DNA from: Synechococcus sp. WH 8109
GTDB taxonomy: Bacteria > Cyanobacteriota > Cyanobacteriia > PCC-6307 > Cyanobiaceae
Assembly: GCF_000161795.2 (NCBI RefSeq)
Contig: NZ_CP006882.1
Location: 1,240,001 to 1,304,000 of the forward strand
DNA length: 64,000 nucleotides
Direction: 5' to 3'
Below are positions 27,592-36,517 of this stretch, piece by piece. The position numbers were made by a program, and so were the translations under genes. Under the pieces are notes generated by a model that worked only from the letters and a program-made list of their open reading frames with translations, was not told where the DNA came from and searched no databases. Each line of letters opens with the position of its first letter. Position 1 is the first letter of the stretch.

Positions 27592-28719
27592 ATGCCCAAC
27601 GCCCAGCATTGGCTCGCTATCGCCCTGGCCGGGAGCGCACTCTCCGGATGCAGCCTGGTGAGAGAACAGCTGGGTCTGACCCCCAAGCCACCGATGACGG
27701 CGCCGCCAGTGGTGCACGATCAGCCCCGCAGTGCTCCTCTGCAACCGGGGGACAACGTGATCGTGAAGGCGGTGGATCGCGTCGGTCCGGCGGTGGTTCG
27801 CATCGATGTGGTGAAGGAGATTGCCAACCCCTTCGGAGGGATTTTTGGCATGGGTCCCTCCAGCCAGCGGCAGCAGGGCCAGGGCTCCGGCTTCATCACC
27901 CGGGCCAGCGGCCTGATCTTCACAAATGAGCACGTGGTGCGTGGTGCCGATCAGGTGGCGGTGACCCTGCCGGACGGACGGAGTTTCAAGGGCAAGGTTC
28001 TCGGCACCGACCCCCTCACTGACGTGGCGGTGGTGAAAGTGGTGGCCGACAACCTGCCGGTGGCGGCCCTGGGCAACTCCGACCAGCTCAAGCCAGGGGA
28101 ATGGGCCATTGCCATCGGCAATCCCTTCGGCCTGAACAACACCGTGACGGCCGGCATCATCAGCGCCGTCGGCCGCCTCAATGCGATCGGTGACGGCCAG
28201 CGGGTTCCCTACATCCAAACCGATGCAGCGGTGAACCCCGGCAACAGCGGCGGCCCTCTGATCAATGCCGCCGGTCAGGTGATCGGCATCAACACGGCGA
28301 TCCGCACTGCCCCAGGTGGCGGCTTGAGTTTTGCGGTTCCGATCAACCTGGCCAAGCGGATCGCGCAACAGATTGTCAGCACCGGTCAGGCCTCCCATCC
28401 CTTCATCGGCGTGCAGCTAATGAACCTCACGCCTCAGCTGGCGCGGGAAATCAATGCCACCAACAGCGCCTGCACGGTGCCCGAGCTGAATGGCGTTTTG
28501 GTGAAAGAGGTAGTGAAAGGCACGCCGGCCGCTGCTGCCGGCATCCGCCAGTGCGATCTGATCCTCAAGGTGGAGAACAACCCCGTTCAAACCCCCACCG
28601 AAGTGCAACTCGCTGTGGACCGCGGCCAGGTGGGGGAACCGATGCAGCTCACCCTTCAACGCAACGGAGAGGAGCTCACCCTGCAGGTGCGCCCACGGGA
28701 ACTGCCTCGCAGCAACTGA
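27592..28719 (+). CDS. HtrA/DegP-like trypsin-type serine protease
   Basis: Periplasmic/lumenal quality-control protease. The 375-residue form starting MPNAQHWLAIALAGSALSGC has a lipobox ending at Cys. Catalytic residues: His in LIFTNEHVVRGADQV, Asp in GTDPLTDVAVVKVV, Ser in DAAVNPGNSGGPLINAAG. A C-terminal PDZ domain follows (NGVLVKEVVKGTPAAAAGIR). Cyanobacterial HhoA/HhoB/HtrA subtype is not resolved. It is divergent from dnaA. Confidence 0.9.
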   Translation: MPNAQHWLAIALAGSALSGCSLVREQLGLTPKPPMTAPPVVHDQPRSAPLQPGDNVIVKAVDRVGPAVVRIDVVKEIANPFGGIFGMGPSSQRQQGQGSGFITRASGLIFTNEHVVRGADQVAVTLPDGRSFKGKVLGTDPLTDVAVVKVVADNLPVAALGNSDQLKPGEWAIAIGNPFGLNNTVTAGIISAVGRLNAIGDGQRVPYIQTDAAVNPGNSGGPLINAAGQVIGINTAIRTAPGGGLSFAVPINLAKRIAQQIVSTGQASHPFIGVQLMNLTPQLAREINATNSACTVPELNGVLVKEVVKGTPAAAAGIRQCDLILKVENNPVQTPTEVQLAVDRGQVGEPMQLTLQRNGEELTLQVRPRELPRSN

Positions 28720-28720
28720 G

Positions 28721-29362
28721 ATGGTGCAGATCGTCGTGATGGCCCGCTGGCCATCACCGGGCCGATGCAAACTCCGCTTAAGGCACGATTTCAACAATGA
28801 GCTGGGCTTGGCCAACAGCAGCGAACGCGCCACAAAGATCCAACGGCGGCTCACGCAGCACACCGCTGCGGTGTTGCGGGGCCTCGCCGGCGCCGTGGAG
28901 GTCGAGCCGGTGCTTGCGGTGAGCGGACTCGGCCCCCGTGCGGCCGATCGCTGGGGGCGACAGCTGGGGCTGAGGAAGGTGCGGCTGCAGGGGAGGGGGC
29001 AACTCGGCACCAAATTGCGACGGCAATTGATGCACGGCCATCGCCACAACAGGCCCTGCCTGGTGATCGGTACAGATCTGCCCGAACTCAATCCCGATGA
29101 TTTGAAGCAGGCCATTGAGCACTTGGAGCACCATGACCTGGTGCTGGGACCAGCCTCCGATGGGGGCTACTGGCTGTTGGGGATCGGCGCATCCCTGATC
29201 CGCAGCCCGCAGCACTGGCCGCTGATCGGCATTCCCTGGGGCGGCCCCACCGTGCTGGAGGCAACATTGGAGGCGGCGCGAAAGCGGCAGCTCTCATCGG
29301 CCCTCGTGCCCCAACGGAATGATCTGGATCACTGGAGCGATCTGAAGCCATGGCAGGGCTGA
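28721..29362 (+). CDS. Arsenosugar-type glycosyltransferase (TIGR04282-like)
   Basis: A 213-residue GT-A fold protein. MARWPSPGRCKLRLRHDF resembles the nucleotide-binding N-terminus; CLVIGTDLPELNPDDL has the DxD-like Asp, and LGPASDGGYWLLGIG is highly typical of the family. Members occur near arsenosugar genes, but here no arsenic gene is next door, so the substrate is uncertain. It overlaps the next glycosyltransferase by 13 bases, forming a pair. Confidence 0.8.
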   Translation: MVQIVVMARWPSPGRCKLRLRHDFNNELGLANSSERATKIQRRLTQHTAAVLRGLAGAVEVEPVLAVSGLGPRAADRWGRQLGLRKVRLQGRGQLGTKLRRQLMHGHRHNRPCLVIGTDLPELNPDDLKQAIEHLEHHDLVLGPASDGGYWLLGIGASLIRSPQHWPLIGIPWGGPTVLEATLEAARKRQLSSALVPQRNDLDHWSDLKPWQG

Positions 29363-30039
29363 GCGTTGTGATTCCAACCCTGGAGGAAGCCAGCAGGGTG
29401 CCGCTGCTGCTGGCGGATCTGCAGCGATGGCCGGGGGAATTGGAGGTGATCGTTTCTGACGCCGGCAGCAGGGATCAAACCCGGGCGGTGGCTCAGCTGG
29501 CCGGTGCCACCGTGCTCGACAGTCCCAACGCCGGACGGGGTCACCAGCTGCGCTGGGGCGTTGGCCACAGCTTTCATGCCTGGGTGCTGGTGCTGCACGC
29601 CGACAGCCGCCTGCCGGACACCTGGCACCACAAGGTGGGAGCGATTCTGAACAGGCCTGAGGCTCACCTGAGCGCCTGGTGCTTCGACTTCAAGGTGGAG
29701 GTGGAGGGGCGGCCGCTGCTGTGGCTGCTGGAGCGGATGGTGAACCTGCGCAGCCGTTGGCTGCAACGCCCTTACGGCGATCAGGGCCTATTGATTCAGC
29801 GCCAGCTGTATGAACGCGTGGGCGGCTACCGGCCCCTGGCGCTGATGGAAGACCTGGACCTGGTGGAACGCCTGAGCCAGGTCGCTCCCCTCCGTTCATT
29901 GAACTGTGCCCTGCTCACCAGCGGAGAGCGCTGGCAGAAGCGAAGCGTGCTGGTGCAGGCCTGGCGCAATGCCCGGCTGCGCTGGCTGTGGCGTCAGGGC
30001 CGATCAACGGAGCAGCTGTTGCGGCTCTACCGGCGCTGA
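29350..30039 (+). CDS. Family 2 glycosyltransferase (TIGR04283-like)
   Basis: A 229-residue GT-A enzyme. Start LSVVIPTLEEASRVPLLLAD, VIVSDAGSRDQTRAVAQLAG (UDP-binding) and VLVLHADSRLPDTWHHKVGA with the DxD motif (HADSR); ALMEDLDLVERLSQ matches the ED acceptor region. It follows the previous gene with a 13-base overlap, as TIGR04283/04282 pairs usually do. The natural sugar acceptor is unknown. Confidence 0.85.
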   Translation: MAGLSVVIPTLEEASRVPLLLADLQRWPGELEVIVSDAGSRDQTRAVAQLAGATVLDSPNAGRGHQLRWGVGHSFHAWVLVLHADSRLPDTWHHKVGAILNRPEAHLSAWCFDFKVEVEGRPLLWLLERMVNLRSRWLQRPYGDQGLLIQRQLYERVGGYRPLALMEDLDLVERLSQVAPLRSLNCALLTSGERWQKRSVLVQAWRNARLRWLWRQGRSTEQLLRLYRR

Positions 30040-30047
30040 AGGATCCA

Positions 30048-30551
30048 TCAGTTGGCGTACCAGAAGGCACAGCGATGGCCCTGGGGCTCGAGATCCCAGC
30101 CCTGGCCCTGATAGAAGCTGACTACGCCCGGATCGGCGAACAGGCTGACCCGCTCGGTCCCCATCTGATCAAGGGCCTCGAGGATGTAAGCCATCATCTG
30201 CTTGCCCAGACCATTGCCCTGGTACAGGGGATGCACAGCCACGTCCCAGACGGTGGCTTCAAACACCCCGTCACCGGTGCAGCGCGCAAATCCCACCAGA
30301 CGGGGCACCCGTGGGTCGTGCCGCCAGAGGCCAACTTTGAGCAGGCTGTGGCTGAGAGCTTTACGCACCCGGCGAATCGGCCTGCGGCTCCAGCCCACCG
30401 CTTCCAGCAACTGCTCGAGTTCCACCAGATCGAAGTGGTACTCCTGGCTGAACACCAAGGTGATCTGGTCATTGGCGCAGGGGCAGAGACGCGCCCCCTG
30501 GCCGTACTGCTCCAACAGAGGATCAGCAGGCATGGGCAGAGGAGCGATCAC
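30048..30551 (-). CDS. GNAT-family N-acetyltransferase
   Basis: A 167-residue acetyltransferase: VWDVAVHPLYQGNGLGKQMM is the acetyl-CoA-binding Q/RxxGxG/A segment and VSLFADPGVVSFYQGQGWDL the C-terminal strand. It resembles the plastid NSI/GNAT group in length and layout. The acceptor is unknown. Its first bases overlap the ABC exporter's 3' end by four. Confidence 0.85.
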   Translation of the reverse strand: MIAPLPMPADPLLEQYGQGARLCPCANDQITLVFSQEYHFDLVELEQLLEAVGWSRRPIRRVRKALSHSLLKVGLWRHDPRVPRLVGFARCTGDGVFEATVWDVAVHPLYQGNGLGKQMMAYILEALDQMGTERVSLFADPGVVSFYQGQGWDLEPQGHRCAFWYAN

Positions 30552-32326
30552 AGACGCGCCAACCCCCGCTCCTGCAGCTCAGCCAGCTGGGCGTAGAGCC
30601 CACCCCGGGCCCTGAGCTCGCGATGGGTTCCCTGCTCGATCAGTTCACCGCGGCGCAGCACAAGAATGCGATCCGAGGCCTCTACCGTGGCGAGGCGATG
30701 GGCAATGACGATGGCGGTGCGCTTTTGCAGAAGCCGATCGAGATCAGCCTGCAGCGTCGCCTCCGTTGAAGGGTCCATGAAAGCGGTGGCCTCATCCATC
30801 ACCAACACCGTTGGCTTGCGGATCGCCACCCGGGCCACTGCAAGCAGTTGGCGCTCTCCTGAGGAGAGATTGCCGCCGCGCTCGCGCAGCTCCGTGTCCA
30901 GCCCATTGGGAAGCTTGGCCAACAGCTCGTTGAGACCAAGCTCAGCACAGACCTGAGCCAGCTCTCGATCGCTCACCGAAGCATTGAGCCGAAGGTTGTC
31001 GGCCACATTGCCGCTGAACAGGAACGTGTCTTGAAGCACGACGCCCAGCTCACGCCGTAGATCTGCCATCGGGATCGTGCGGATGTCCCGTCTATCGAGA
31101 AGGATGCGTCCCTGCTGGGGTTCATACAAGCGGCAGAGCAGGCGGATTATCGTGCTTTTGCCAGAACCTGTGGGGCCCACCAGGGCTACATTTTCTCCGG
31201 GAGCGATGCGGAAGGAGAGGTTGCGGAGGATCGGATCGTCCGGCCGATAGGCAAAGCTCACGTTCTCGAAGATCACCTCGCCGCCACCGCCACTCACGTG
31301 GGGGATAACTCCCTTCGCCTCAGCGATCTCGAGGGGCTCCTCCATCAACTCGCCGATGCGTTCGACAGCCGTCAGCCCACCCTGAATCTGGGTGAAACGC
31401 TCCGCCAGCTGACGCAGCGGATCGAACAGACGCTGGGAGGCAAGGATGAAGGTGGTGAGAGTGCCAAGGCCCATGGCGCCATTGGTCACCATCAAGCCGC
31501 CAAGGGCCAGAACCAGGGCAATGGCGGCCAGAGCCACCCATTCAAGGAAGGCTGAAATGCTGCTGTCGAAAAAGATCGTTCCGTTCACAGCGCTGCGGTA
31601 GTCCATGCCGGTGCGCAGGAAGCGGGCGCTGTTGACCGTTTCACGGCCATACATCTGAACCACCTCGAGACCCTGGAGGTTCTCCTGGAAATCTGCATTG
31701 AGCTGGGAGAGCTCCTCACGCACGCGGTAATTGGCCTTGCGATAACGGCGCTGCAGCCAAAGCACAGCCAGGGTGACAGGCACCTGCGTGAACAACAGCA
31801 GCAGCCCCAGCCTCCACTCGATGAACAACATCGTTGAGGCCAGCACCAGCAGGCTCACCAGATCATTGAGCACCCCAACGGCACCACTACCAAACACCTC
31901 AGCCAGGGCATCCACATCGCTGGTCAGCCGTGTGAGCAACTTGCCCACCGGCATGCGGTCGTGAAAACGCAGAGACAGCGACAACGCATGTTCAAACAAG
32001 TCATCGCGGATCCGAGCTGTGAGCCGTTGTCCAACGGCCAGGATGCTGAATTGCTGCACCCCCTGCAAGCCGAGCCGCAGAAGCACCGAGACGAAGTAAA
32101 GCCCGATGATCACGCGGATCGAGGCAGAGAGGCTCAACCCAGAGAGGAAAGGAAGACTGGGCTCTCCACGCAGCACGCTGACGGCCTGCCCCAGCAGCAC
32201 GGGCTGCAGTGCTCCCGCAAAGGCCAAGGGCAGCAGCAACAGCAGGGCGACCAGCAGCCGCCGGCGATCCCGCACGAGGTAACGGCCCAGACGACGAACC
32301 CGGCGCCAATCGGCGACAGCCCCCAT
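30548..32326 (-). CDS. ABC exporter, fused membrane and ATPase domains
   Basis: 592 residues: six membrane helices (residues ~20-320) and an ATPase with Walker A VALVGPTGSGKSTIIRLLCR, signature NLSSGERQLLAVARVAIRKP, Walker B PTVLVMDEATAFMDP and a downstream H-loop (AIVIAHRLATVE). It forms homodimers or heterodimers in lipid, peptide or drug export. The substrate cannot be read. It overlaps hisG by one base at its start and the GNAT gene at its end. Confidence 0.93.
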   Translation of the reverse strand: MGAVADWRRVRRLGRYLVRDRRRLLVALLLLLPLAFAGALQPVLLGQAVSVLRGEPSLPFLSGLSLSASIRVIIGLYFVSVLLRLGLQGVQQFSILAVGQRLTARIRDDLFEHALSLSLRFHDRMPVGKLLTRLTSDVDALAEVFGSGAVGVLNDLVSLLVLASTMLFIEWRLGLLLLFTQVPVTLAVLWLQRRYRKANYRVREELSQLNADFQENLQGLEVVQMYGRETVNSARFLRTGMDYRSAVNGTIFFDSSISAFLEWVALAAIALVLALGGLMVTNGAMGLGTLTTFILASQRLFDPLRQLAERFTQIQGGLTAVERIGELMEEPLEIAEAKGVIPHVSGGGGEVIFENVSFAYRPDDPILRNLSFRIAPGENVALVGPTGSGKSTIIRLLCRLYEPQQGRILLDRRDIRTIPMADLRRELGVVLQDTFLFSGNVADNLRLNASVSDRELAQVCAELGLNELLAKLPNGLDTELRERGGNLSSGERQLLAVARVAIRKPTVLVMDEATAFMDPSTEATLQADLDRLLQKRTAIVIAHRLATVEASDRILVLRRGELIEQGTHRELRARGGLYAQLAELQERGLARL

Positions 32327-32976
32327 CAGTTAGAGCTCCCGACGGGTGTTGCTGTGCGAATCGCATCAACGATGGAGGCCAAGGGGCCGTGATCGAGGCG
32401 AACGGACAAGGGGTGCCCCACCAGTCGAGCTGTGGAGTGGAACAGGTCTTCGATGGCAATCAGGCCGTTCTCACGCAGGGTGCGACCGGTGGCCACCAGG
32501 TCGACAATGGCTTCCGACATTCCCGTGATTGGCCCCAGCTCCACCGAGCCATTGAGGTGAACCAACTCAACGGGAAGGTCGAGGGCATCGAAATATTTCC
32601 GGGCGCAGTGGGTGAATTTGCTGGCGACGCGGCAGTGGGCGGGCAGATCAGCGGCCCGGGTGTAACCACTGCTCTCCTGAACCGCCACAGCCATGCGGCA
32701 GCCGCCAAAGCCCAGGTCCACCAGTTGGGCGACCGGGAGTTGATGCTCCTTGAGCACGTCGTAACCCACAACCCCCAGCTGAGCCTGGCCGTAGGCCACG
32801 TAGGTAGGCACATCTCCGTTGCGAACCAGCAGGGCCCGGGCGCGCCCGCAAGGGGTGGGCACCATCAACTGGCGGTTGTTCTTGTCCAGAACAGCGGAGA
32901 AATCAAGACCAGCCGCCGCAAAGCGGGCCACCGAGTCTTTGAGCAGCGCTCCTTTGGCCAACGCGACGGTGATCAT
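32326..32976 (-). CDS. hisG: ATP phosphoribosyltransferase, catalytic subunit
   Basis: First and rate-limiting enzyme of histidine synthesis. The 216 residues are the short HisG form, which needs His[61 protein letters not shown]. The short form lacks the C-terminal regulatory domain. It overlaps the ABC exporter by one base; co-transcription with an unrelated transporter is likely. Confidence 0.94.
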   Translation of the reverse strand: MITVALAKGALLKDSVARFAAAGLDFSAVLDKNNRQLMVPTPCGRARALLVRNGDVPTYVAYGQAQLGVVGYDVLKEHQLPVAQLVDLGFGGCRMAVAVQESSGYTRAADLPAHCRVASKFTHCARKYFDALDLPVELVHLNGSVELGPITGMSEAIVDLVATGRTLRENGLIAIEDLFHSTARLVGHPLSVRLDHGPLASIVDAIRTATPVGSSN

Positions 32977-33016
32977 GGGTCCAGCGCTGACCGGTTAACC
33001 AGGCAGGACTTTAACG

Positions 33017-33766
33017 ATGCATTCCTCACTTCATGCCTTGCCGGTGCTTCAGGACAATGTGATCTGGATTTGGGTGAGGGGCGCGGAGGCTGTGGTGATC
33101 GACCCAGCCGTGGCGCCGCCGGTGCGGGAGTGGCTGGATGAACGGCAATTGAGCCTGGCCGCCGTGCTGCAGACCCATCACCACGCCGACCACATCGGGG
33201 GCACACCGGAGTTGCTGAAACGCTGGCCCAGGGCTGCGGTGATTGCCTCCGCTGAGGACCGGGAGCGGATTCCGTTCCAGACCATGCCGGTGCGGGATGG
33301 GGACCAGATCATTGTTCTTGGGCACGAGGTGGAGGTGCTGGATGTGGCGGCCCACACCAGGGCCCACGTCGCCTTTTTCGTCCCGAACCAGGAGGGCGGC
33401 GAGATCGGGCCCCTGTTGTTCTGCGGGGACACCCTGTTCAGCGGGGGCTGTGGCCGACTGTTTGAAGGCAGCGCTGAACAGATGTATCACGCCCTTCAGA
33501 AGCTGGCGGAACTGCCTGAGGCCACAAGAGTTTGTTGTGCCCACGAGTACACCGAGGCCAACCTGCAATGGGCCGTTGAGCAACGCCCCAGTGACACAGT
33601 TCTGGCTGAGCGCTACCGGGAGGTGCGGACGCTACGTGCCGAAGGAGGGCTCAGCCTGCCCAGCAGCATCGGCATGGAACGCCGCACCAACCTGTTCATG
33701 CAGGCCGGTTCAGCCGCGGAGTTGGCCGTGCTGCGCCAGCACAAGGATCAGTGGCGACCGGCATGA
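33017..33766 (+). CDS. gloB: Hydroxyacylglutathione hydrolase (glyoxalase II)
   Basis: Metallo-beta-lactamase-fold enzyme that hydrolyses S-lactoylglutathione, ending methylglyoxal detoxification. 249 residues with [20 protein letters not shown] (THHHxDH), [19 protein letters not shown] and [20 protein letters not shown], all metal-site motifs of the family. Divergent from hisG. Confidence 0.93.
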   Translation: MHSSLHALPVLQDNVIWIWVRGAEAVVIDPAVAPPVREWLDERQLSLAAVLQTHHHADHIGGTPELLKRWPRAAVIASAEDRERIPFQTMPVRDGDQIIVLGHEVEVLDVAAHTRAHVAFFVPNQEGGEIGPLLFCGDTLFSGGCGRLFEGSAEQMYHALQKLAELPEATRVCCAHEYTEANLQWAVEQRPSDTVLAERYREVRTLRAEGGLSLPSSIGMERRTNLFMQAGSAAELAVLRQHKDQWRPA

Positions 33767-33830
33767 GCGATGGCGAAGCACGCATTCACCAACGGCGATG
33801 ATCATGGTGACTGCTGTTGAGAACCACCCC

Positions 33831-34223
33831 ATGAGCGCCAAGGCCATCACTACTCAAGCCGCACCTACACCGGTTGGGCCTTACAACCAGGCGGTGCTTG
33901 CAGGCGAGTGGCTCTATTGCTCCGGGCAGATTCCACTGGATCCAGCCACCGGCGAGATGGTGGGGAATGGTGATGTGGCGGCGGAAACACATCAGGTGCT
34001 GAAAAACCTTTGTGCTGTGTTGAAAGAAGCTGGCGCCACCCCGGCTCAGGTGGTGCGCACCACTGTGTTCCTGGCGGACCTGGGCGATTTCCAAACGGTG
34101 AATGGCATCTATGCCGAGGTATTCGGCGAGGGGGTCAGCCCAGCTCGCGCCTGCGTTCAGGTGGCAGCCCTCCCCAAGAGAGCACGCGTGGAAATCGACT
34201 GCGTGGCCTGGCTCGGCAGCTGA
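33831..34223 (+). CDS. ridA: RidA family enamine/imine deaminase
   Basis: A 130-residue trimeric protein that hydrolyses reactive 2-aminoacrylate released by PLP enzymes. The core is TQAAPTPVGPYNQAVLAGEW, LYCSGQIPLDPATGEMVG and GVSPARACVQVAALPKRARV, with the Arg/Glu active-site residues (RACVQVAALP, EID). ATG 33831 is the family start; upstream in-frame Met codons at 33798 and 33804 are alternatives. Confidence 0.93.
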   Translation: MSAKAITTQAAPTPVGPYNQAVLAGEWLYCSGQIPLDPATGEMVGNGDVAAETHQVLKNLCAVLKEAGATPAQVVRTTVFLADLGDFQTVNGIYAEVFGEGVSPARACVQVAALPKRARVEIDCVAWLGS

Positions 34224-34268
34224 GCCAGGCCCGCGGGGGCATAGGTTGGAATTGGCTTCAGTGGTCCT

Positions 34269-34496
34269 ATGCCTCAGGCGAAACTCACCATCGGTGAATT
34301 AGAGGCGGGCTATCCGATGTATTGCAAGGCGCTGCGGCGTCTCCTCCAGCAGGGAAAAACCGTTCAAGACATTGAGCGCACCGTCTGCTGGGGGCATCTG
34401 GAAACGCTGAACCGCTGCCTGCCCACCCGCTACAAATCGCCCTCCTACCTGCTGGCCCTGATCCGCCGCGACCTGGAGAACCCAAAAGAGGATTGA
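34269..34496 (+). CDS. Small conserved protein, paralogue of 14619-14852
   Basis: 75 residues: MPQAKLTIGELEAGYPMYCK, ALRRLLQQGKTVQDIERTVC and ETLNRCLPTRYKSPSYLLAL. It matches the product of 14619-14852 through LTIG(D/E)LEAG, YC(Q/K)ALRRL, RTVCW and LP-Y(K/R)SP. No domain is known to me. It marks the last conserved-looking gene before the accessory island. Confidence 0.75.
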   Translation: MPQAKLTIGELEAGYPMYCKALRRLLQQGKTVQDIERTVCWGHLETLNRCLPTRYKSPSYLLALIRRDLENPKED

Positions 34497-34594
34497 GAGC
34501 GGTTGACTAGGCGTTTTCCCAGCGTTCTCGTGACCAACACTTCAATTTGAGTCGAAAAGAAGCGGTAAACCAGGCTGAGAAGCAACGGCCTGGC

Positions 34595-34807
34595 ATGACC
34601 CGCTGGATTTTTCGCAAGCCCAAAAGGCGACTTAATCTGAGTCAGGGGCTTGGGGTGATGACGGTGATGCTGGGAGCTGCCCTGTGCCTTGAACTACAGA
34701 ACGAGCTGAATCCCAAACCGTCGAGGATGCAAGGGACAACCTTGCTGGGAGAACGCGGGACAATGCAGGGATGGACATCGAACAGCTCGAACAGATTGCC
34801 GCAGTAA
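34595..34807 (+). CDS. Hypothetical small protein with one hydrophobic segment
   Basis: A 70-residue ORF (start inferred at ATG 34595; TTG 34547 is an upstream possibility) with a basic N-terminus MTRWIFRKPKRRLNLSQGLG and a hydrophobic stretch GVMTVMLGAALCLELQ. No recognised domain. It overlaps the next ORF by 37 bases in a different frame, so at least one of the pair may be non-coding. Confidence 0.4.
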   Translation: MTRWIFRKPKRRLNLSQGLGVMTVMLGAALCLELQNELNPKPSRMQGTTLLGERGTMQGWTSNSSNRLPQ

Positions 34808-34971
34808 TCGTGACGGCAGGACTGGTGGCCGGAAATTTCCTGATGTTTACTCCCTGGCGCAATGGGGAGGATCCGAGGCAGGGACAACCGGAGAGCCTGA
34901 TGCCACAGAACAAGTCGGTTTTTCACATCACCAATAGTGGGAAGACAAGCGAGACACACATCCCTGATTAG
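34771..34971 (+). CDS. Hypothetical small membrane protein
   Basis: A 66-residue ORF starting MDIEQLEQIAAVIVTAGLVA with one predicted membrane segment (IAAVIVTAGLVAGNFLMF) and a hydrophilic tail. No family recognised. A strong hairpin (34978-35029) immediately follows its stop, consistent with a 3' end. Confidence 0.5.
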   Translation: MDIEQLEQIAAVIVTAGLVAGNFLMFTPWRNGEDPRQGQPESLMPQNKSVFHITNSGKTSETHIPD

Positions 34972-34977
34972 GGGGGA

Positions 34978-35029
34978 GATACTCCAACTGAGACCTCCCT
35001 CATCGGAGGGAGAGGTTGCTGAGTATCAC
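34978..35029 (+). terminator. Long stem-loop after 34971, possible terminator or structured RNA
   Basis: gatactc (34978-34984) pairs with gagtatc (35023-35029) and an internal acctccctc pairs with gagggagaggt-type sequence. The stem is strong, but no clear T run follows (cacctcatcc), so it may be a structured element and not a typical terminator. It lies at the boundary with the decayed region. Confidence 0.5.
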
Positions 35030-35071
35030 CTCATCCATGCGCTTGGCTTCGTAATCTTCTTAGGATGATTG

Positions 35072-35314
35072 ATGAACTCTCTTAAGCTGTTCGATCGTTT
35101 TCGTCGCTAGTTAGGTTGGGTCGCAACAGGACGCCAACTGTGGGAACGCAACCCTGAGCAGTTGGCCCCGGATCGCTCTGATAATTAGCTCTTGGAGCCG
35201 CCAAGCCTGGAGGAGGCTCGTTTGTTATTTCCTCAGCTGGATGAAGAACGGGCCTTGCTTCGCTACCAGCAACTCTGCCTCGAAATGCGGGAGCCCGACA
35301 GCCGCAGGTGTTGA
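35072..35314 (+). pseudogene. Broken gene with two in-frame TAG codons
   Basis: One 81-codon frame runs from ATG 35072 (MNSLKLFDRFRR) through TAG 35108-35110, LGWVATGRQLWERNPEQLAP, TAG 35186-35188, then LLEPPSLEEARLLFPQLDEE and RALLRYQQLCLEMREPDSRR to TGA 35312-35314. The composition is protein-like on both sides of each TAG. Two ambers in one short frame suggest nonsense decay, not a random gap. No family recognised. Confidence 0.6.
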
Positions 35315-35412
35315 TCACTCTGCTCACGGTTCAAGCGCCCTTAGTCAATGGGCCACTCAGCTAGCGTATCGCACGGAACAGTTGAGCCATAGCTGAGGTT
35401 CTACGGGACGGT

Positions 35413-36260
35413 CTAAGACCAGCTACGTAAAGGTGAACGCGTCAGCCGGGTTGCGATTGGAGACTGCATCGCTGCGAATGATTCGGCATGACGCACAGCA
35501 ATATCAATCGACTGCCGTGCCCTGATTCCCTTCATGCCTTTAGCGAAGTCGGTGTAACAGTCCACCAGGATTTCCAGCGTCCCGAAGAAACCAATCAGCA
35601 GATCAGCGAAATTCCCGTAGATGACAGCTGACAAGTCGGTCCCTGAGCCCTTTGTGAGGTTTGAGGTGACGTTGTTGCTGACCTCAAAACGCCACCCTGC
35701 AATCTGGGAACGGCCAAGTTCAGTTCCATAAGGGCTGAAGAGGTACTGGCTCTGCAGGTCCTTGGCCTTTGCCAGAACCGCCTCGACCTTAGTGGTGGTG
35801 AGGAAACCGCAAGAGGCCACATCTGCGTTGTCAACGGAAACCACCTTCTTCAGATCTAACAAGTGGTCCAAGGCTGGGGCCAAACCGTTGGTGCCTACTG
35901 ATACCGAACCAATTCCTGACGTTTGAAGCATCCCCGTCGGGTGGATGCTGCTGCGACTGCCATTGATGGCAGCGGTGTCGATCGCATCGGTCAGCAGGGC
36001 AACGAAGTCAACCCGGATCAACTGCTCGGTGTCAGGCGTTGATTACAAATTCATCAGATAGCTGAACTTGCTCAATGCGCCAACGGTCTGGGGCGTCATC
36101 ATCACGGAGCTGATGGTGCAGGGCTTTCGTTGACGCTGTCGCTGTCATCAGCACCAAGCCAATAAGCGGAAGCCGTGCCGATGCGCTTCGGGATGCTCAC
36201 GTCACCAACAAAGCCGCCGAGGAACATGGCGCCAGCGGCGTTCAGCCTGGGAACCACAGA
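35413..36260 (-). pseudogene. Decayed HK97-type phage major capsid protein (remnant 1)
   Basis: Three adjacent minus-strand pieces reconstruct a capsid gene. Piece one (about 36260-36130) reads NAAGAMFLGGFVGDVSIPKR and IGTASAYWLGADDSDSVNES. A frameshift then leads to TISSVMMTPQTVGALSKFSY, a TAA where capsids usually have Gln (after LMNL), and STPDTEQLIRVDFVALLTDA. The remainder keeps GTNGLAPALDHLLDLKK, GWRFEVSNNVTSNLTKGSGT, LSAVIYGNFADLLIGFFGTL and ARQSIDIAVRHAESFAAMQ, all recognisable HK97 gp5-family segments. The gene is inactive. It is one of two copies in the window. Confidence 0.85.
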
Positions 36261-36517
36261 TGAAGGCTGCAGCGCTAAAGGCAAGGGCAGCTCCCAGCAG
36301 GAGGGCACTGCGTGCAGCGCGAATCACAACCAACACATTGAGTTGTTGCACTGTTGCTTTTATTACTGAAACAATATCCTTGCATTTCAAAAATAAATAA
36401 GGTCAAATCAAGAGCGAATTAAGGCAAATTACTTGCCTTATAGGCATTAGTGGGGTCAGCCATCTATATACATAGTAGCTTGTTAAGCCTGTTGCTGGGG
36501 CATTAAATCGTGGAGTC

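Noticed and set aside
26111-27592. Replication origin next to dnaA
   Set aside because: No cluster of DnaA boxes or AT-rich block seen in the flanking gaps; cyanobacterial origins are often elsewhere.
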